Shown: positions 14,025-23,300, numbered from the stretch's first letter. The stretch: 42,731 nt of DNA from Cyanobacteria bacterium UBA4641 (GCA_002405805.1 DHMN01000060.1:1782-44512), one strand, 5' to 3'. A program made the numbers and translations. Notes: a model not told the origin generated them from the sequence alone.

Positions 14025-15983
14025 ATGTTAGTATCTGGGATTAAAAATTTTGGCAATAATTTATTTTTCGGAAGAAAATTAAGACCTGATGAGGAACAAG
14101 ACTACAGGCAAAATGCCTTGCAGCCTGCTTTAGACTATTTAGGTACAAAAGAAGTTGCAATGATAATCCATGGAACAAGTTATCCTGAAAGCAATAACGA
14201 TATTGGGGTAGGCTCACCTTATGGCAAAGTTGCAGCTCAATTGATTCCGTTTGAAATCTTGCATGGCTTTAATGCAAATCAACTCGGTCCGGTGGGTGTA
14301 ATCCGTGATGCTCAGCATGTTTCGCCATATACATCGACAGTATCCAGTAGAAACTATCTGTTTTTAGATATGGAAAAACTTACAACCGATGATTATGCAA
14401 ATATTTTGTCTAAAGATGATATAAATAAAGTTTTTAATCATCCGAAAAATAATGGCAAGAACTACTCGTATTCAGAATTTGCCGATGCGTTTGCAAATTA
14501 TCAATATTGTATGAAAATTGCAAATAAAAATTTCAAAAAAGAATTAGCTCAAAATAATCCTGTTGCACAAAATTTGAATGATGAATTTACACAATTCAAA
14601 AAGGCAAAAGGTCAACAAGTCTATGATGAGGCGTTGTTTGACGTTTTAGCAAAGACTTATGCAACAGATGATTTTAATAAATGGGATGAAATCGATAAAA
14701 ATATTTTAATTCGTGTAAAAGAAAATGACCCTGACGCAATTGCTCGTTACAAAAAGGTTGTAGGACGTTCTAAAGATGATTTTGACGCGTTTGTTTTTGG
14801 ACAATTTTTGTTGGATAAGCAAATTAAAGAAAATACGAAAATGCGTAAGTCCTTGGGTTTTGAATACATAAATGATTTGCTTGTAGGGTTTTCTAAATCT
14901 GATGAATGGGCACATCAGGATTTGTTTTTGAAAGATTATCGTATGGGCTGTCCTGATGGTGGTATGTATGGACCTCAAATGTGGGATGTGCCTGTCTTAA
15001 ATCCTAATAAATTATTCAACGAGGATGGCAGTTTAGGCGATGCTGGAAGGTATTTGAAAACTAAAATCGAATCTGCGTTAGAAGATTTTGACAATGTCAG
15101 AATCGACCATGCTTTGGGGCTGATTGACCCATACATTTATGACAAAAATTCTATAGCTTATTCAAACGGAAGAGTTGATATGGGCAGATTTAGAGCAGGA
15201 AATATTTCAAACATGCAGGAAATTGACCCAAATGGCAACTATAAAAGAGTTATAAATGAAATTGTCCTTCCGATTTTAGAAGAGCATGGAATTGATAAAA
15301 ATTATCCTGTTTGGGAGGATTTGGGGACAGATACTCCGGTGTTTAACGAAATTTATCACCAAAAGAACCATCTTCCGGGAATTACTCAACTTGAATATAT
15401 GAGGGCACAAGATTCTCAAGACCCTGATGATTGGGGACTTATCGGTTCTCATGATTCTGACCCTGCAATGAAAATGATTAAAAAAGACTGGGTAAGAGGT
15501 CACAATGCTTGGAATATCTTCTATCTTGCAGGATTTTTAAATTCTAATCCGGCAAGAGCGCAATATCGTGATGAATTTTGCAAAAAGATTGATAATGATG
15601 ACAGAGAGCGTGTTAAAGCAAAGTTTGCCGAATTGTTTTTAACTTGTAAGAAAATCCAAATTTCTTTTGCTGACTTCTTTGGGATAGATAAGACATATAA
15701 CGAAGGCGGAAAGGAAAATAACCGAAATTGGAAATTGAGATTGAACAAGGATTATGAGGACTCTTACTACAAAAATTTGGCAAGTGAACATCCAACAGCA
15801 CTCAATATGCCTGAAATATTGAAACTTGCCGTACAGGCAAAGGCTGATTTTAATGTTGTAAATTCAGCACAGAAAAATAATATTCCGACTGAAGAACTTT
15901 CTGCGAATAATCCACCTGAAGTCGAAAAGATTTTGGCAAACTTGGATAAGTATCAAAAGATTTTAGAAGAACCTGAAGTGTAG
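14025..15983 (+). CDS. Divergent 4-alpha-glucanotransferase (GH77-like)
   Basis: The protein has 652 residues from the ATG at 14025 (AAAGGA upstream); an in-frame TTG at 14016 would add three. The family transfers malto-oligosaccharide segments in glycogen/starch metabolism. GH77 active-site segments are present: VRIDHALGL (about 358-366, nucleophile Asp), WEDLG (about 430-434, acid/base Glu) and GSHD (about 474-477, transition-state Asp), plus GGMYGPQMWDVPVLNP in place of the usual substrate-loop motif. The N-terminal 90 residues and the large insertion around 115-250 differ from MalQ, so substrate preference may differ. No signal peptide is visible, so it should be cytoplasmic. The gene appears monocistronic. 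Confidence 0.75.
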   Translation: MLVSGIKNFGNNLFFGRKLRPDEEQDYRQNALQPALDYLGTKEVAMIIHGTSYPESNNDIGVGSPYGKVAAQLIPFEILHGFNANQLGPVGVIRDAQHVSPYTSTVSSRNYLFLDMEKLTTDDYANILSKDDINKVFNHPKNNGKNYSYSEFADAFANYQYCMKIANKNFKKELAQNNPVAQNLNDEFTQFKKAKGQQVYDEALFDVLAKTYATDDFNKWDEIDKNILIRVKENDPDAIARYKKVVGRSKDDFDAFVFGQFLLDKQIKENTKMRKSLGFEYINDLLVGFSKSDEWAHQDLFLKDYRMGCPDGGMYGPQMWDVPVLNPNKLFNEDGSLGDAGRYLKTKIESALEDFDNVRIDHALGLIDPYIYDKNSIAYSNGRVDMGRFRAGNISNMQEIDPNGNYKRVINEIVLPILEEHGIDKNYPVWEDLGTDTPVFNEIYHQKNHLPGITQLEYMRAQDSQDPDDWGLIGSHDSDPAMKMIKKDWVRGHNAWNIFYLAGFLNSNPARAQYRDEFCKKIDNDDRERVKAKFAELFLTCKKIQISFADFFGIDKTYNEGGKENNRNWKLRLNKDYEDSYYKNLASEHPTALNMPEILKLAVQAKADFNVVNSAQKNNIPTEELSANNPPEVEKILANLDKYQKILEEPEV

Positions 15984-16000
15984 ATACGGACGGAAGTATA

Positions 16001-16030
16001 TGTCATTCTGAATTTATTTCAGAATCTTTT
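16001..16030. repeat. Dispersed palindromic repeat, TTCTGAA type
   Basis: GTCATTCTGAA is followed by the mirror half TTCAGAATC, forming a short hairpin. The same unit recurs at 24,366-24,388 and 28,559-28,582. The rest of the 15,984-16,276 gap shows no gene. Near 16,213-16,246 it carries GTAGAAAT and TCTCTAGGTTA segments also found at 8,831-8,848. Confidence 0.75.
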
Positions 16031-16276
16031 CCATAATTAATCTTTAGCAAATGATATTATTGATAAATCTGATTATTCCAATAACTTTTTATGCTTAATC
16101 AAAATAACGGTAAATAGCTTGCCTTCCTGCCATCTTGCCTTCTTTGCCTCTTAAAGTGTAGTTCTGCTTTTCTAAGTCGACAATGCTAATAGAAAAATCC
16201 TCTCTCTTGACAAGTAGAAATATCTATGCAAAGATGTCTCTAGGTTAAGAACATGCTACGAAGGGATGTTGTGAAC

Positions 16277-16741
16277 ATGAAAGATACAAAGTTTTATATA
16301 GATAGCTTTCCGTATGAAATTGAGCTGACTGCAAGGGTTTGTCACGAAAATGCAAGGAGATTGTTAGAAGCTTGCACAAGTGAAATTTCGATTGATGAAT
16401 TTACCGTACTTGATACCTTGATTGCGAAATCAGGGTTATCACAAGCTGATTTGGCTCGTTTGATTTTGAAAGGAAAGGCTCACACTGGGCGATTTTTGAT
16501 GGCTTTAGAGGATAAAGGTATAATTGAACGTCATGTAGAAGAACGCGACGGAAAATTGATTAAAGTTGCGACAGTTACACAAAAAGGTCAAGATTTGTAC
16601 CAGCAAATTATTACAAAATTCAGACCTGCGGTTGAAAAGTTTGACAAAATTATTACAGATGATGATTGTGCAAAAATAATTGAAAAATTGCGCAAATTCC
16701 GCAGTGCAATTGAGGAAGTTAGTAAGATAGTTTTTGAATAG
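16277..16741 (+). CDS. MarR-family transcriptional regulator
   Basis: I chose the ATG at 16277 (AAGGGATG upstream) over an in-frame ATG at 16253 without a ribosome site, giving 154 residues. The winged-helix core is plain: EFTVLDTLIAKSGLSQADLARLILKGKAHTGRFLMALEDKGIIERHVEERDGKLIKVATVTQKGQDL, where the conserved D-x-R in the wing is ERDGK. MarR proteins bind as dimers to palindromes and are released by small phenolic or lipophilic compounds. It lies 18 bases upstream of an MFS exporter, so it probably represses both. Confidence 0.92.
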   Translation: MKDTKFYIDSFPYEIELTARVCHENARRLLEACTSEISIDEFTVLDTLIAKSGLSQADLARLILKGKAHTGRFLMALEDKGIIERHVEERDGKLIKVATVTQKGQDLYQQIITKFRPAVEKFDKIITDDDCAKIIEKLRKFRSAIEEVSKIVFE

Positions 16742-16759
16742 AAAGTTAAAATAATATAA

Positions 16760-18331
16760 ATGAGTGAAGAAGTTACAACACAAGAATCAGTGATGAATTC
16801 TGATGAGTGGAGACCGAGTAAAAATCCCTGGATAATAGCTATCCCATTGATGGCGTCTGTTGCTATGTACTGTTTGGATGAAACAATTTCAAACGTTGCA
16901 TTGCCGTATATGGCAGGTTCGTTTTCGTGCAGTCATAACGAGGCAACTTGGGTTATTACTTTTTATTTGATTGCCAGCGGAATTATTATTCCTGCGGTTG
17001 ATTTTTTCTGTAAATTATTCGGCAGAAAAAATTTCTTTATGTTGAGTATTATCATTTTTACCATATCATCATTTTTATGCGGTATTTCTAATTCCCTGAT
17101 AATGATGGTATTGGCAAGATTTTTGCAAGGTCTTGGCGGTGGTGCGATTCTTCCGCTATCACAAGCTATGATGATGGAAAGTTTTCCAAAAGAATCTCGA
17201 CCGAGAGCTATGGCTCTATTTGGCTTAGGTGTTGTATTTGCACCGATTATCGGACCAGCTTTAGGTGGTTGGATTACAGAAAACTGGTCTTGGCCGTACA
17301 TTTATTATATAAATATTCCAATCGGATTTTTTGTTTTGGCAGCTGCGAAAACACTTTTGGAAGAACCGCCTTATGCAAAACGTAAAAAGGGTGTCAAACT
17401 TGATGCAATAGGGTTTACCTTCTTATCTATTTGGCTGGTTTGCTTGCAAATCGTCTTGGATAAAGGTAACGATGCCGATTGGTTTGGCGCAAGATGGATA
17501 TGTTGGTTGACATTTATTTCTTGCGTTGCAGGGGTATGTTTCTTTATTTCTCAATTCAAGTTGAAAAATCCATTGACTGATTTGACAATTCTGAGAGATA
17601 AAAACTTTTTCTTTGGTACGGTAATTCAAATGGTATTGATGGGCGTAATGATGGCATCAAGTACGATTTTGCCGACAATGTTGCAAAGTATGATGGGCTA
17701 TACTCCGTTTTTAAGTGGTATTTCAATGGTTCCGCGTGGTGCAGGTTGTCTTATTGCAACAATATTTAGCGCAATATTTATTACTAAAATCGGTGAAAAA
17801 CGAATGGTATTTGCAGGACTTATAATCTTAGGTATCGGCGGTTTGGCGTTTGGCGAAATCAACTTACAAATTTCTTTGATGAATATCGGATTGCCGAACT
17901 TGTTATTTGGTATTGGAATGATTATGGCAATGGTTCCACTCATTGAATTGTCGTGTAGAACTTTGCGAAACGACCAATTGACAAACGCGTCAGGGGTTCA
18001 AAACTTGTTGAAAAACGTAGGTGCTGCTATTGGTACATCGCTTGTTACAACTTGTATTTCAAGATTTGGACAAGTCCACCAAAATATGATGGTTGGAAAG
18101 TTGACTGACTTAAATCCGGCATACATTGAACGTTTGCAGCATTATGCAAGTGCATTTATGGCAAATACCGATGTAGCATCAGCTTTTTATACTGCAAAAG
18201 GTTTGTTGTATAACCAATTAGTTCAGCAATCTACATTGTGGGCGTATATCGATACTTTCAGATTGTTTGCGATTGCAAGTTTCTTGATTGCGCCGTTGGT
18301 ATTGTTGATGAACAGGCACAAAACAACTTAA
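16760..18331 (+). CDS. MFS drug exporter, DHA2 (EmrB/QacA) family
   Basis: This 523-residue integral membrane protein has about 14 hydrophobic helices. The start follows the MarR gene by 18 bases. Family signatures include DETISNVALPYMAGSF in helix 1 (motif D1), RFLQGLGGGAILPLSQAMM (motif B, helix 4) and GPALGGWITENWSWPYIYYINIPIGF (motif C region and loop, helices 5-6). It is a proton-driven exporter of lipophilic or toxic compounds in the inner membrane. Unlike emrAB operons, no HlyD-type adaptor gene is adjacent, so it either works alone or uses an unlinked adaptor. It probably answers to the upstream MarR regulator. Confidence 0.92.
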   Translation: MSEEVTTQESVMNSDEWRPSKNPWIIAIPLMASVAMYCLDETISNVALPYMAGSFSCSHNEATWVITFYLIASGIIIPAVDFFCKLFGRKNFFMLSIIIFTISSFLCGISNSLIMMVLARFLQGLGGGAILPLSQAMMMESFPKESRPRAMALFGLGVVFAPIIGPALGGWITENWSWPYIYYINIPIGFFVLAAAKTLLEEPPYAKRKKGVKLDAIGFTFLSIWLVCLQIVLDKGNDADWFGARWICWLTFISCVAGVCFFISQFKLKNPLTDLTILRDKNFFFGTVIQMVLMGVMMASSTILPTMLQSMMGYTPFLSGISMVPRGAGCLIATIFSAIFITKIGEKRMVFAGLIILGIGGLAFGEINLQISLMNIGLPNLLFGIGMIMAMVPLIELSCRTLRNDQLTNASGVQNLLKNVGAAIGTSLVTTCISRFGQVHQNMMVGKLTDLNPAYIERLQHYASAFMANTDVASAFYTAKGLLYNQLVQQSTLWAYIDTFRLFAIASFLIAPLVLLMNRHKTT

Positions 18332-18370
18332 AATTTTCAAAATATTGTAAATTCCCAATTTATGTTACTC

Positions 18371-18404
18371 GACGAGGTTAGTGCAACTCCCTCGTCTTTT
18401 TTTT
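18371..18404 (+). terminator. Intrinsic terminator after the MFS gene
   Basis: GACGAGG (18371-18377) pairs with CCTCGTC (18390-18396) and is followed by eight Ts. It slightly overlaps the end of the convergent gene at 18,403. Confidence 0.9.
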
Positions 18405-19239
18405 AATCTAATATTGCTGAAATTATTTTTTCTGCATAATTCAAATCAGTCAGAGGTAAAGCAATTGTGTCATTTAAAAATTCGCATTCAAAACAACTTT
18501 TGGAAAAGTTTTTCCAAAGTTGAATCAGGGTCAAATTACTTTGTGCAATTTTTGATTTTATATTTTCGTTGTTTGGTGAAAACGGATAACAGTATGGAAT
18601 TTCCTCTGAATCCATAGTTAATTTTATGTTGTTAAAACGGATAAGATTTTTTTCGTATATTTTAAAAATTTCCTGCCTTGTTTTTTTATCCTTGGCTAAG
18701 TCGATTTTTTCTAGAAGCTTTTCGACTTTGTCCGAAATTGTTTTTATCTCTTTTTCTTTATTCAGTAAAAGTTCGTTATAAACAAATTTTTCAAAATCTT
18801 CTTGTGCGGTTGTTGGGGATAATTCAAGGTCGTCTTTTGAAAATTCTTCATCCAAAACTTTTGTGGTGCAAAGGTATGCCCCATTTGAAACTGGGAAGAA
18901 TTTACGCAACGAATTGAAATCTGCCATCCCACAATGCGGAGCATAAAAAGCTTGCGCATTGTCTATTATAATGTGTGGATATTTTTTAGCTAAAGTTTGG
19001 CAATTTTTGGTGCATAAGCCGAAATAGTTTGTATAAAGAATAAATGTCTCCGATGGAAAATCAACTAAAGGCATAAAATTTTTATCAATATGATAAAATT
19101 TCACCTTGCAGTCTGCTTCTTTTGCACTTGTCCAAACAGTTTGACAAGTATAATACGGGATAAATATTTCCTTTATCCCGTATACTTTGATTAAATATTT
19201 TATGCAATTTCTTGCAAGATTTAATTTTACAATCGCCAT
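18403..19239 (-). CDS. Short DegT/DnrJ/EryC1-like PLP protein
   Basis: The protein has 278 residues against about 370-400 for the family. The N-terminal PLP-binding part is recognisable: ARNCIKYLIKVYGIKEIFIPYYTCQTV, the 'F..ID' strand pair, ILYTNYFGL, the cofactor-contacting IIIDNAQA (Asp93, Gln96), and FNSLRKFFPVSNGAYL where Lys113 fits the Schiff-base lysine. The C-terminal half is short and Lys-rich. The family transfers amino groups to sugar nucleotides. The gene ends 3 bases after the M20 peptidase gene starts its downstream side and shares its strand, so they are probably co-transcribed. It could be an active mini-aminotransferase or a derived non-catalytic homologue. Confidence 0.6.
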   Translation of the reverse strand: MAIVKLNLARNCIKYLIKVYGIKEIFIPYYTCQTVWTSAKEADCKVKFYHIDKNFMPLVDFPSETFILYTNYFGLCTKNCQTLAKKYPHIIIDNAQAFYAPHCGMADFNSLRKFFPVSNGAYLCTTKVLDEEFSKDDLELSPTTAQEDFEKFVYNELLLNKEKEIKTISDKVEKLLEKIDLAKDKKTRQEIFKIYEKNLIRFNNIKLTMDSEEIPYCYPFSPNNENIKSKIAQSNLTLIQLWKNFSKSCFECEFLNDTIALPLTDLNYAEKIISAILD

Positions 19240-19241
19240 AA

Positions 19242-20405
19242 TTATTTGTTATATGCTTCAAACAACGCTTGTAACAGCTCTTGACCTTTCAGCATTGTTT
19301 TATAATCAACATATTCTCTAGCGGAGTGCATATTGCAAACTGTTGCTAAACCAATCAAATAAGGTGAGAATTTTTCACCGTTTGCGTTTTTCTCATTTGC
19401 ATAAATATGAGTTTCTGCGCCGGCATGGAATGATGAAATTTCAGGTTCTATCCCAACTTCTTTTGCCACTTTTTCAAAAAGTTTCGGCATAAATTCATCT
19501 TCGTTTTTCTCAAACATTGGCATTTTTTCAGTAAAAACAATTGTAGCAGTTGCAATACCTTCATATTCTTTGTTGAAGGCATCAACAATATCTTGCATCA
19601 TTTCCATAAGTTCATTTTCTTTGTCTTTGCGCGAACTTCTGATTGAATATGTAGCATGAGCATCTGTGTTAATTACGTTTGTTACATTCAAATCGCCTGA
19701 CTCAATTCCGCCTAAGTTGCAAGATGTTATAACTTTGTCGTTTTCGCTATAAAAAACACCTTGTGGCATATCAGAAACCAAATCAGCAATCAATTTTGTT
19801 GCATTTTCTCTTGTCGGGTCTCCAATATCGTTTCCTGAGTGACCGCCTTTTGGTGCGCTGATTTTTAGGTCAACAAGAACATAACTTGCGCCTGAAATCA
19901 AGCATTGACCAAGTGCATCACTATCAAGTACCAAAACGTATTTTGATTTGATTCTTGAAAAATCTGTGTGCTTAATGCCTTGCATTGTGTTTTCTTCATC
20001 TCTTGTGAAATGAACCTCTAAACCACCGTGTTTAAGGTCTGTGCGTTTGTTTAAATATTTGGCAAAATATAGCGCATTAGCAACCCCTGCCTTATCATCA
20101 GCACCAAGAGTTCTGCCTTTTGCTTTAATCAAATCACCCTCAAGGTAAGGTTCAACAGGCGAATTATCCCCTACAACATCCATGTGTGATGATAGTAAAA
20201 TCGGCTTCTTTGTTGAATCTGTTGCTGGTACTGTTATATAAATATTTTTAAAATCATCTTGTTCGCAATTTAAGTCGTTTTCTTTGCAGTAATTGCAAAT
20301 CCAGTCAATTACTTTTTCTTCTTTTAATGATGGTGAAGGTACTTCTGCCATGGAGCAGAACAAATCCACCAATTCATTTTCTTTTCTCAAGTTAGATAAA
20401 TCCAT
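19242..20405 (-). CDS. M20-family metallopeptidase, PepT-like
   Basis: This 387-residue cytoplasmic zinc peptidase has the M20 metal-binding set: SSHMDVV (His74, with Asp76 beside it), GADDKAG (bridging Asp103), RDEEN (general-base Glu137 and metal ligand Glu138), an Asp in VLDSDA, and a late FHAGAETHIYA with the final His. The lid domain between about 180 and 290 includes KGGHSGND, as in PepT. It removes N-terminal residues from small peptides. The ribosome site GGAG lies 7 bases before ATG. The gene is followed within 3 bases by the DegT-like gene. Confidence 0.9.
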   Translation of the reverse strand: MDLSNLRKENELVDLFCSMAEVPSPSLKEEKVIDWICNYCKENDLNCEQDDFKNIYITVPATDSTKKPILLSSHMDVVGDNSPVEPYLEGDLIKAKGRTLGADDKAGVANALYFAKYLNKRTDLKHGGLEVHFTRDEENTMQGIKHTDFSRIKSKYVLVLDSDALGQCLISGASYVLVDLKISAPKGGHSGNDIGDPTRENATKLIADLVSDMPQGVFYSENDKVITSCNLGGIESGDLNVTNVINTDAHATYSIRSSRKDKENELMEMMQDIVDAFNKEYEGIATATIVFTEKMPMFEKNEDEFMPKLFEKVAKEVGIEPEISSFHAGAETHIYANEKNANGEKFSPYLIGLATVCNMHSAREYVDYKTMLKGQELLQALFEAYNK

Positions 20406-20484
20406 AAGCTATCTCCAATTCTTTTCTTCTATAATAGCATATTTTTTAATTATATCAATCAAAGAATATTTAATATTTGGATAA

Positions 20485-20521
20485 AATTAAGAGGCGGAAA
20501 TCTGAAAGATTTCCGCCTCTT
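20485..20521 (-). terminator. Strong terminator after the prepilin-like gene
   Basis: AAGAGGCGGAAATCT (20489-20503) pairs perfectly with AGATTTCCGCCTCTT (20507-20521) with a 3-base loop. On the minus strand it is followed by TTAATTTTAT, so it ends the gene at 20,539. Confidence 0.88.
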
Positions 20522-20538
20522 AAAAAGCTTGTATTTAA

Positions 20539-21273
20539 TTAGTGCTTAAAGTACAAATCACTAAAATATTCTTCGTTTGTTGCGGCTTTGTATGCACATG
20601 TTACACCGCCCCATTTGATGTTTTGATTTTTGTTGCAATATTTATCTACACTTGCCTCATCTTTACCCCAAAGAGTTTTAGCGCTTGAATTTTTTCCTGT
20701 TCCTGTTGCGCCAAGTGGGAGAACCTCGCCACCTTTTAATATTTCAAACGCGAATAAGTCGTATCCAAGACGGTTAGGGTTTTTGTTTTTTCCGTTGATA
20801 TCAACAAGTACCATCAAACCGTAGTAATTACCTCCAGGGTTTTCTACGCAGAACATCATGCCGTTATTTGCAACAACACAACCATCATCAAGTAATTGGT
20901 TCTCTTCGTTAGTAAAGTTTGTTCCGTTTAATCTTTTGTATGGAGATGACTCAGAACGAGTAGTTGACATACAAACGCTTTCATTAGTTGCAGCATATTT
21001 ACCGCAATCTACAGAATATTTAATATATTTTTTAAATTGTGGGTAAAAACTCCCTGCTGCAGTGTATGTTGCAGGTTCTACAGATATATTATCTGCATCC
21101 ATATCGGCTACAGCCTTTGTAATCATTGAATACGCAGTGTTAAACTGTGCTTTTGCGGTTCCTGCTTTATGTCCGTTTACCAATTGCGGAATAACCAATG
21201 CTGCAACAACACCGATTACACCAAGTGCGATTAATATTTCACCTAAGGTAAAACCTAAACTCTTTTTCAACAT
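20539..21273 (-). CDS. Type IV pilin / type II pseudopilin-like protein
   Basis: The protein has 244 residues. A class III leader is present: cleavage is expected after Gly7 in LG|FTLGE, with Glu at mature position 5, followed by the hydrophobic helix ILIALGVIGVVAALVIPQL that packs in the pilus core. The C-terminal globular domain is Cys-containing (CGKYAATNESVC; CNKN...C) and probably stabilised by disulfides. It would be processed by a PilD-like peptidase and assembled by the pilB/pilC machinery encoded at 36,208-39,493. Stand-alone prepilin-like genes with this leader are characteristic of this lineage (inference). The ribosome site is GAGGA, upstream of ATG. Confidence 0.88.
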   Translation of the reverse strand: MLKKSLGFTLGEILIALGVIGVVAALVIPQLVNGHKAGTAKAQFNTAYSMITKAVADMDADNISVEPATYTAAGSFYPQFKKYIKYSVDCGKYAATNESVCMSTTRSESSPYKRLNGTNFTNEENQLLDDGCVVANNGMMFCVENPGGNYYGLMVLVDINGKNKNPNRLGYDLFAFEILKGGEVLPLGATGTGKNSSAKTLWGKDEASVDKYCNKNQNIKWGGVTCAYKAATNEEYFSDLYFKH

Positions 21274-21548
21274 ATAAAACTTGTCCTCGTTAATTTACTT
21301 TCCTATTATATCATATTTTTTTCACGCTCTCAAGTAGGATGTGGAAAATGCTTACTTTACCCTCTCCTTGGGACACTAGCCGAACTAACGAGCAACGCGA
21401 GTTGTGTGAGACTGCGTGCCGTATGGCTGAGGAATGAGGATTGATAAAAGTTCCCTCACTCGAAATTGTAGTTTTTCGCGTTTCGCTCTAAAACAATTTC
21501 TATCTCTCCCATACGGAGAGACAAAGCAAAAAGGTCTATGTCACTACC
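21274..21548. other. 275-base gap without a gene
   Basis: No credible gene is seen. The gap holds the short palindrome CTCTCCCATACGGAGAG (about 21507-21523) and fragments resembling other intergenic repeats, including TTTCGCTCTA (about 21481-21490), which recurs in the 62-base insert at 28,750-28,811. Confidence 0.5.
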
Positions 21549-22841
21549 CTACACCTCAAACCTTTTATAAATCTCTCCAATATTTTGCAAAAATGCCTGC
21601 TTGTCAAAAATCCTTTCGATTTCTGCAGGAGATAATAACTTTCTTACATCGGCATCATTTAATAAATTCGCCTTGAAGTCCCCATGGTTTTGGAAGGCGT
21701 CAAGCGCATTGCGCTGTACGATTACATAAGCATCTTCCCTTGACAAACCTTTAGATACAAGTGTCAACAACGCTTTTTGAGAAAATACAATTCCGCCGAA
21801 CTTGTTTGTGTTTTTAAGCATATTGTCTTTGTGTACAACAATATTTTCCATCAATCCGTTGAAACGGTTTAGCATAAAATCTACAAGAGTCAGGCTGTCA
21901 GGGAATATTATGCGCTCTGCTGAAGAGTGAGAAATATCTCTTTCGTGCCACAAAGGAATGTTTTCCAATGCCACGATTGAATTTGCGCGTACAACACGTG
22001 CCAAACCGCAAAGGTTTTCGCTTAATACAGGGTTTTTCTTGTGTGGCATAGCGGAAGAACCTTTTTGACCTTTGCCAAAGCCTTCTTCAAGTTCCAAAAC
22101 TTCTGTTCTTTGCAGGTGTCTGATTTCTGTCGCGAATTGTTCTAAAACACTTGCTATTAGTGCCAAAGATTGCATAAAGTATGCATGATAATCTCTTGCG
22201 ATTATTTGGGTAGAAATTTTTGCCGGTTTTAGTTCTAGGTGACGGCAGGTTATTTCTTCAACTTTTGGCGAAATGTTGCTGTAAGTGCCTACAGGACCTG
22301 AAATTTGACCGACTCTGATTTGTTCTAATGCGTGTTCAAAGTTTGATTTTTGTCTTTCCAAAATATCAATCCAAGAGCACATTTTTACGCCAAAAGTCAT
22401 TATTTCTGCGTGGATACCGTGAGAACGCCCAATGCAAATGGTGTCTTTATGTTTTTGTGCAAGTTCTTTTAAAGTAGAAATTGTGTTGTTCAAATCTTCT
22501 AAAATGATTCGTCCGCTGTCTTGAATCTGCAGGGCAAAAGCTGTGTCAATTACGTCAGAGCTTGTCATTCCGACATGGACATATCGCCCTAAATCGCCAA
22601 GACTTTCGTTTACACAGGTCAAAAATGCAATGACATCGTGACGGACTTCGCGCTCGATTTCATCAATTCTTTCGACAGAAAAAGTCGCTTTTTTACGAAT
22701 TTCTTCCGCTGCCTCTTTTGGAATTGTTCCTAATTCTGCGTATGCATCGCATACAGCAAGTTCAACTTGCAAATAATAATTAAATTTGGAATTCAAGTCC
22801 CAAATTTTTGCCATTTCTTCTCTTGAGTATCTTTCAATCAT
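21549..22841 (-). CDS. purB: Adenylosuccinate lyase
   Basis: The protein has 430 residues, the usual length. It splits fumarate from SAICAR and from adenylosuccinate in purine synthesis. The fumarase/aspartase signature GSSAMPHKKNP is at 261-271 (mobile catalytic loop, Ser263). TSSDVIDT (93-100) and GRSHGIHAE (138-146, His141) complete the active site built from three subunits of the tetramer. No good ribosome site is seen before ATG, though the first residues MIERYSREEM are typical for the family. It stands alone, flanked by repeat-rich gaps. Confidence 0.97.
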   Translation of the reverse strand: MIERYSREEMAKIWDLNSKFNYYLQVELAVCDAYAELGTIPKEAAEEIRKKATFSVERIDEIEREVRHDVIAFLTCVNESLGDLGRYVHVGMTSSDVIDTAFALQIQDSGRIILEDLNNTISTLKELAQKHKDTICIGRSHGIHAEIMTFGVKMCSWIDILERQKSNFEHALEQIRVGQISGPVGTYSNISPKVEEITCRHLELKPAKISTQIIARDYHAYFMQSLALIASVLEQFATEIRHLQRTEVLELEEGFGKGQKGSSAMPHKKNPVLSENLCGLARVVRANSIVALENIPLWHERDISHSSAERIIFPDSLTLVDFMLNRFNGLMENIVVHKDNMLKNTNKFGGIVFSQKALLTLVSKGLSREDAYVIVQRNALDAFQNHGDFKANLLNDADVRKLLSPAEIERIFDKQAFLQNIGEIYKRFEV

Positions 22842-22906
22842 AGCCTGATTGTAGCATGCAAAAATGATTTTATCAATTGTGCATGGGATGATAAAGTTAC
22901 TTAATT

Positions 22907-23028
22907 GTCATTCCGAACTGCGGATTTTGGCAAGTGCGTCGTGTTAGCATATTTGTTCAAGTAGTAATTCCGAACTTGTTTCGGAATCTCAAATCTAGCA
23001 AATAGGTCAATGTCACCCTCAGAGAGGG
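22907..23028. repeat. Dispersed repeat, short composite copy
   Basis: About 120 bases starting GTCATTCCGAACTGCGG and containing TTGGCAAGTGCGTCGTG, GTTCAAGTAGT, CGAACTTGTTTCGGAATCTC and GTCACCCTC. It matches the first half of the copy at 24,126-24,388 in the same orientation, so the XRE and prepilin genes lie between two direct copies. Confidence 0.85.
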
Positions 23029-23035
23029 TAAACTT

Positions 23036-23254
23036 TCACAACTTAAAATTCAACAATTCAGAAATTGATAGACTAAAAGCCTCGGCAATTTGGCACAAAT
23101 TTGTATACCTGATATCGGCGTTTCCACGCTCAATTTCGCTAATCGTTCTGCGCGATACGGAAGAGATTTCTTCTAAATCCTCTTGGCTCAATCCACGTTT
23201 TGTTCGCTCATATCTTATTTTTTGCCCAAGTTGTAATAATCTATCGTCTTTCAT
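23036..23254 (-). CDS. XRE-family regulator (single HTH)
   Basis: A 72-residue protein that is almost entirely one Cro/C1 helix-turn-helix: LGQKIRYERTKRGLSQEDLEEISSVSRRTISEIERGNADIRYTNLCQIAEAFSLSISELLNF. The Q-x-x-L...S-x-x-x-I-x-x-x-E-R-G pattern is classical. It is divergent from a prepilin gene, with a perfect 32-bp palindrome and a good promoter between. It probably autoregulates and controls the prepilin. Confidence 0.92.
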   Translation of the reverse strand: MKDDRLLQLGQKIRYERTKRGLSQEDLEEISSVSRRTISEIERGNADIRYTNLCQIAEAFSLSISELLNFKL

Positions 23255-23271
23255 TCCTTAATCCTAAATAA

Positions 23272-23300
23272 TTGACAAAAAATAATAAATGAAGTATTGT
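23272..23300 (+). promoter_or_regulatory. Sigma-70-type promoter of the prepilin gene
   Basis: TTGACA (23272-23277), a 17-base spacer, and TATTGT (23295-23300). The -10 box abuts the 32-bp palindrome, so a protein on the palindrome would cover the transcription start. Confidence 0.7.

Noticed and set aside
14706..14978. Open frame on the minus strand inside the GH77 gene
   Set aside because: Composition and lack of ribosome site mark it as a shadow of the plus-strand gene; the same applies to the frames opposite pilB, accC, MATE and the AAA+ gene.
16760..18331. emrAB-type tripartite pump
   Set aside because: No HlyD-family adaptor or TolC-like gene lies next to the MFS gene.
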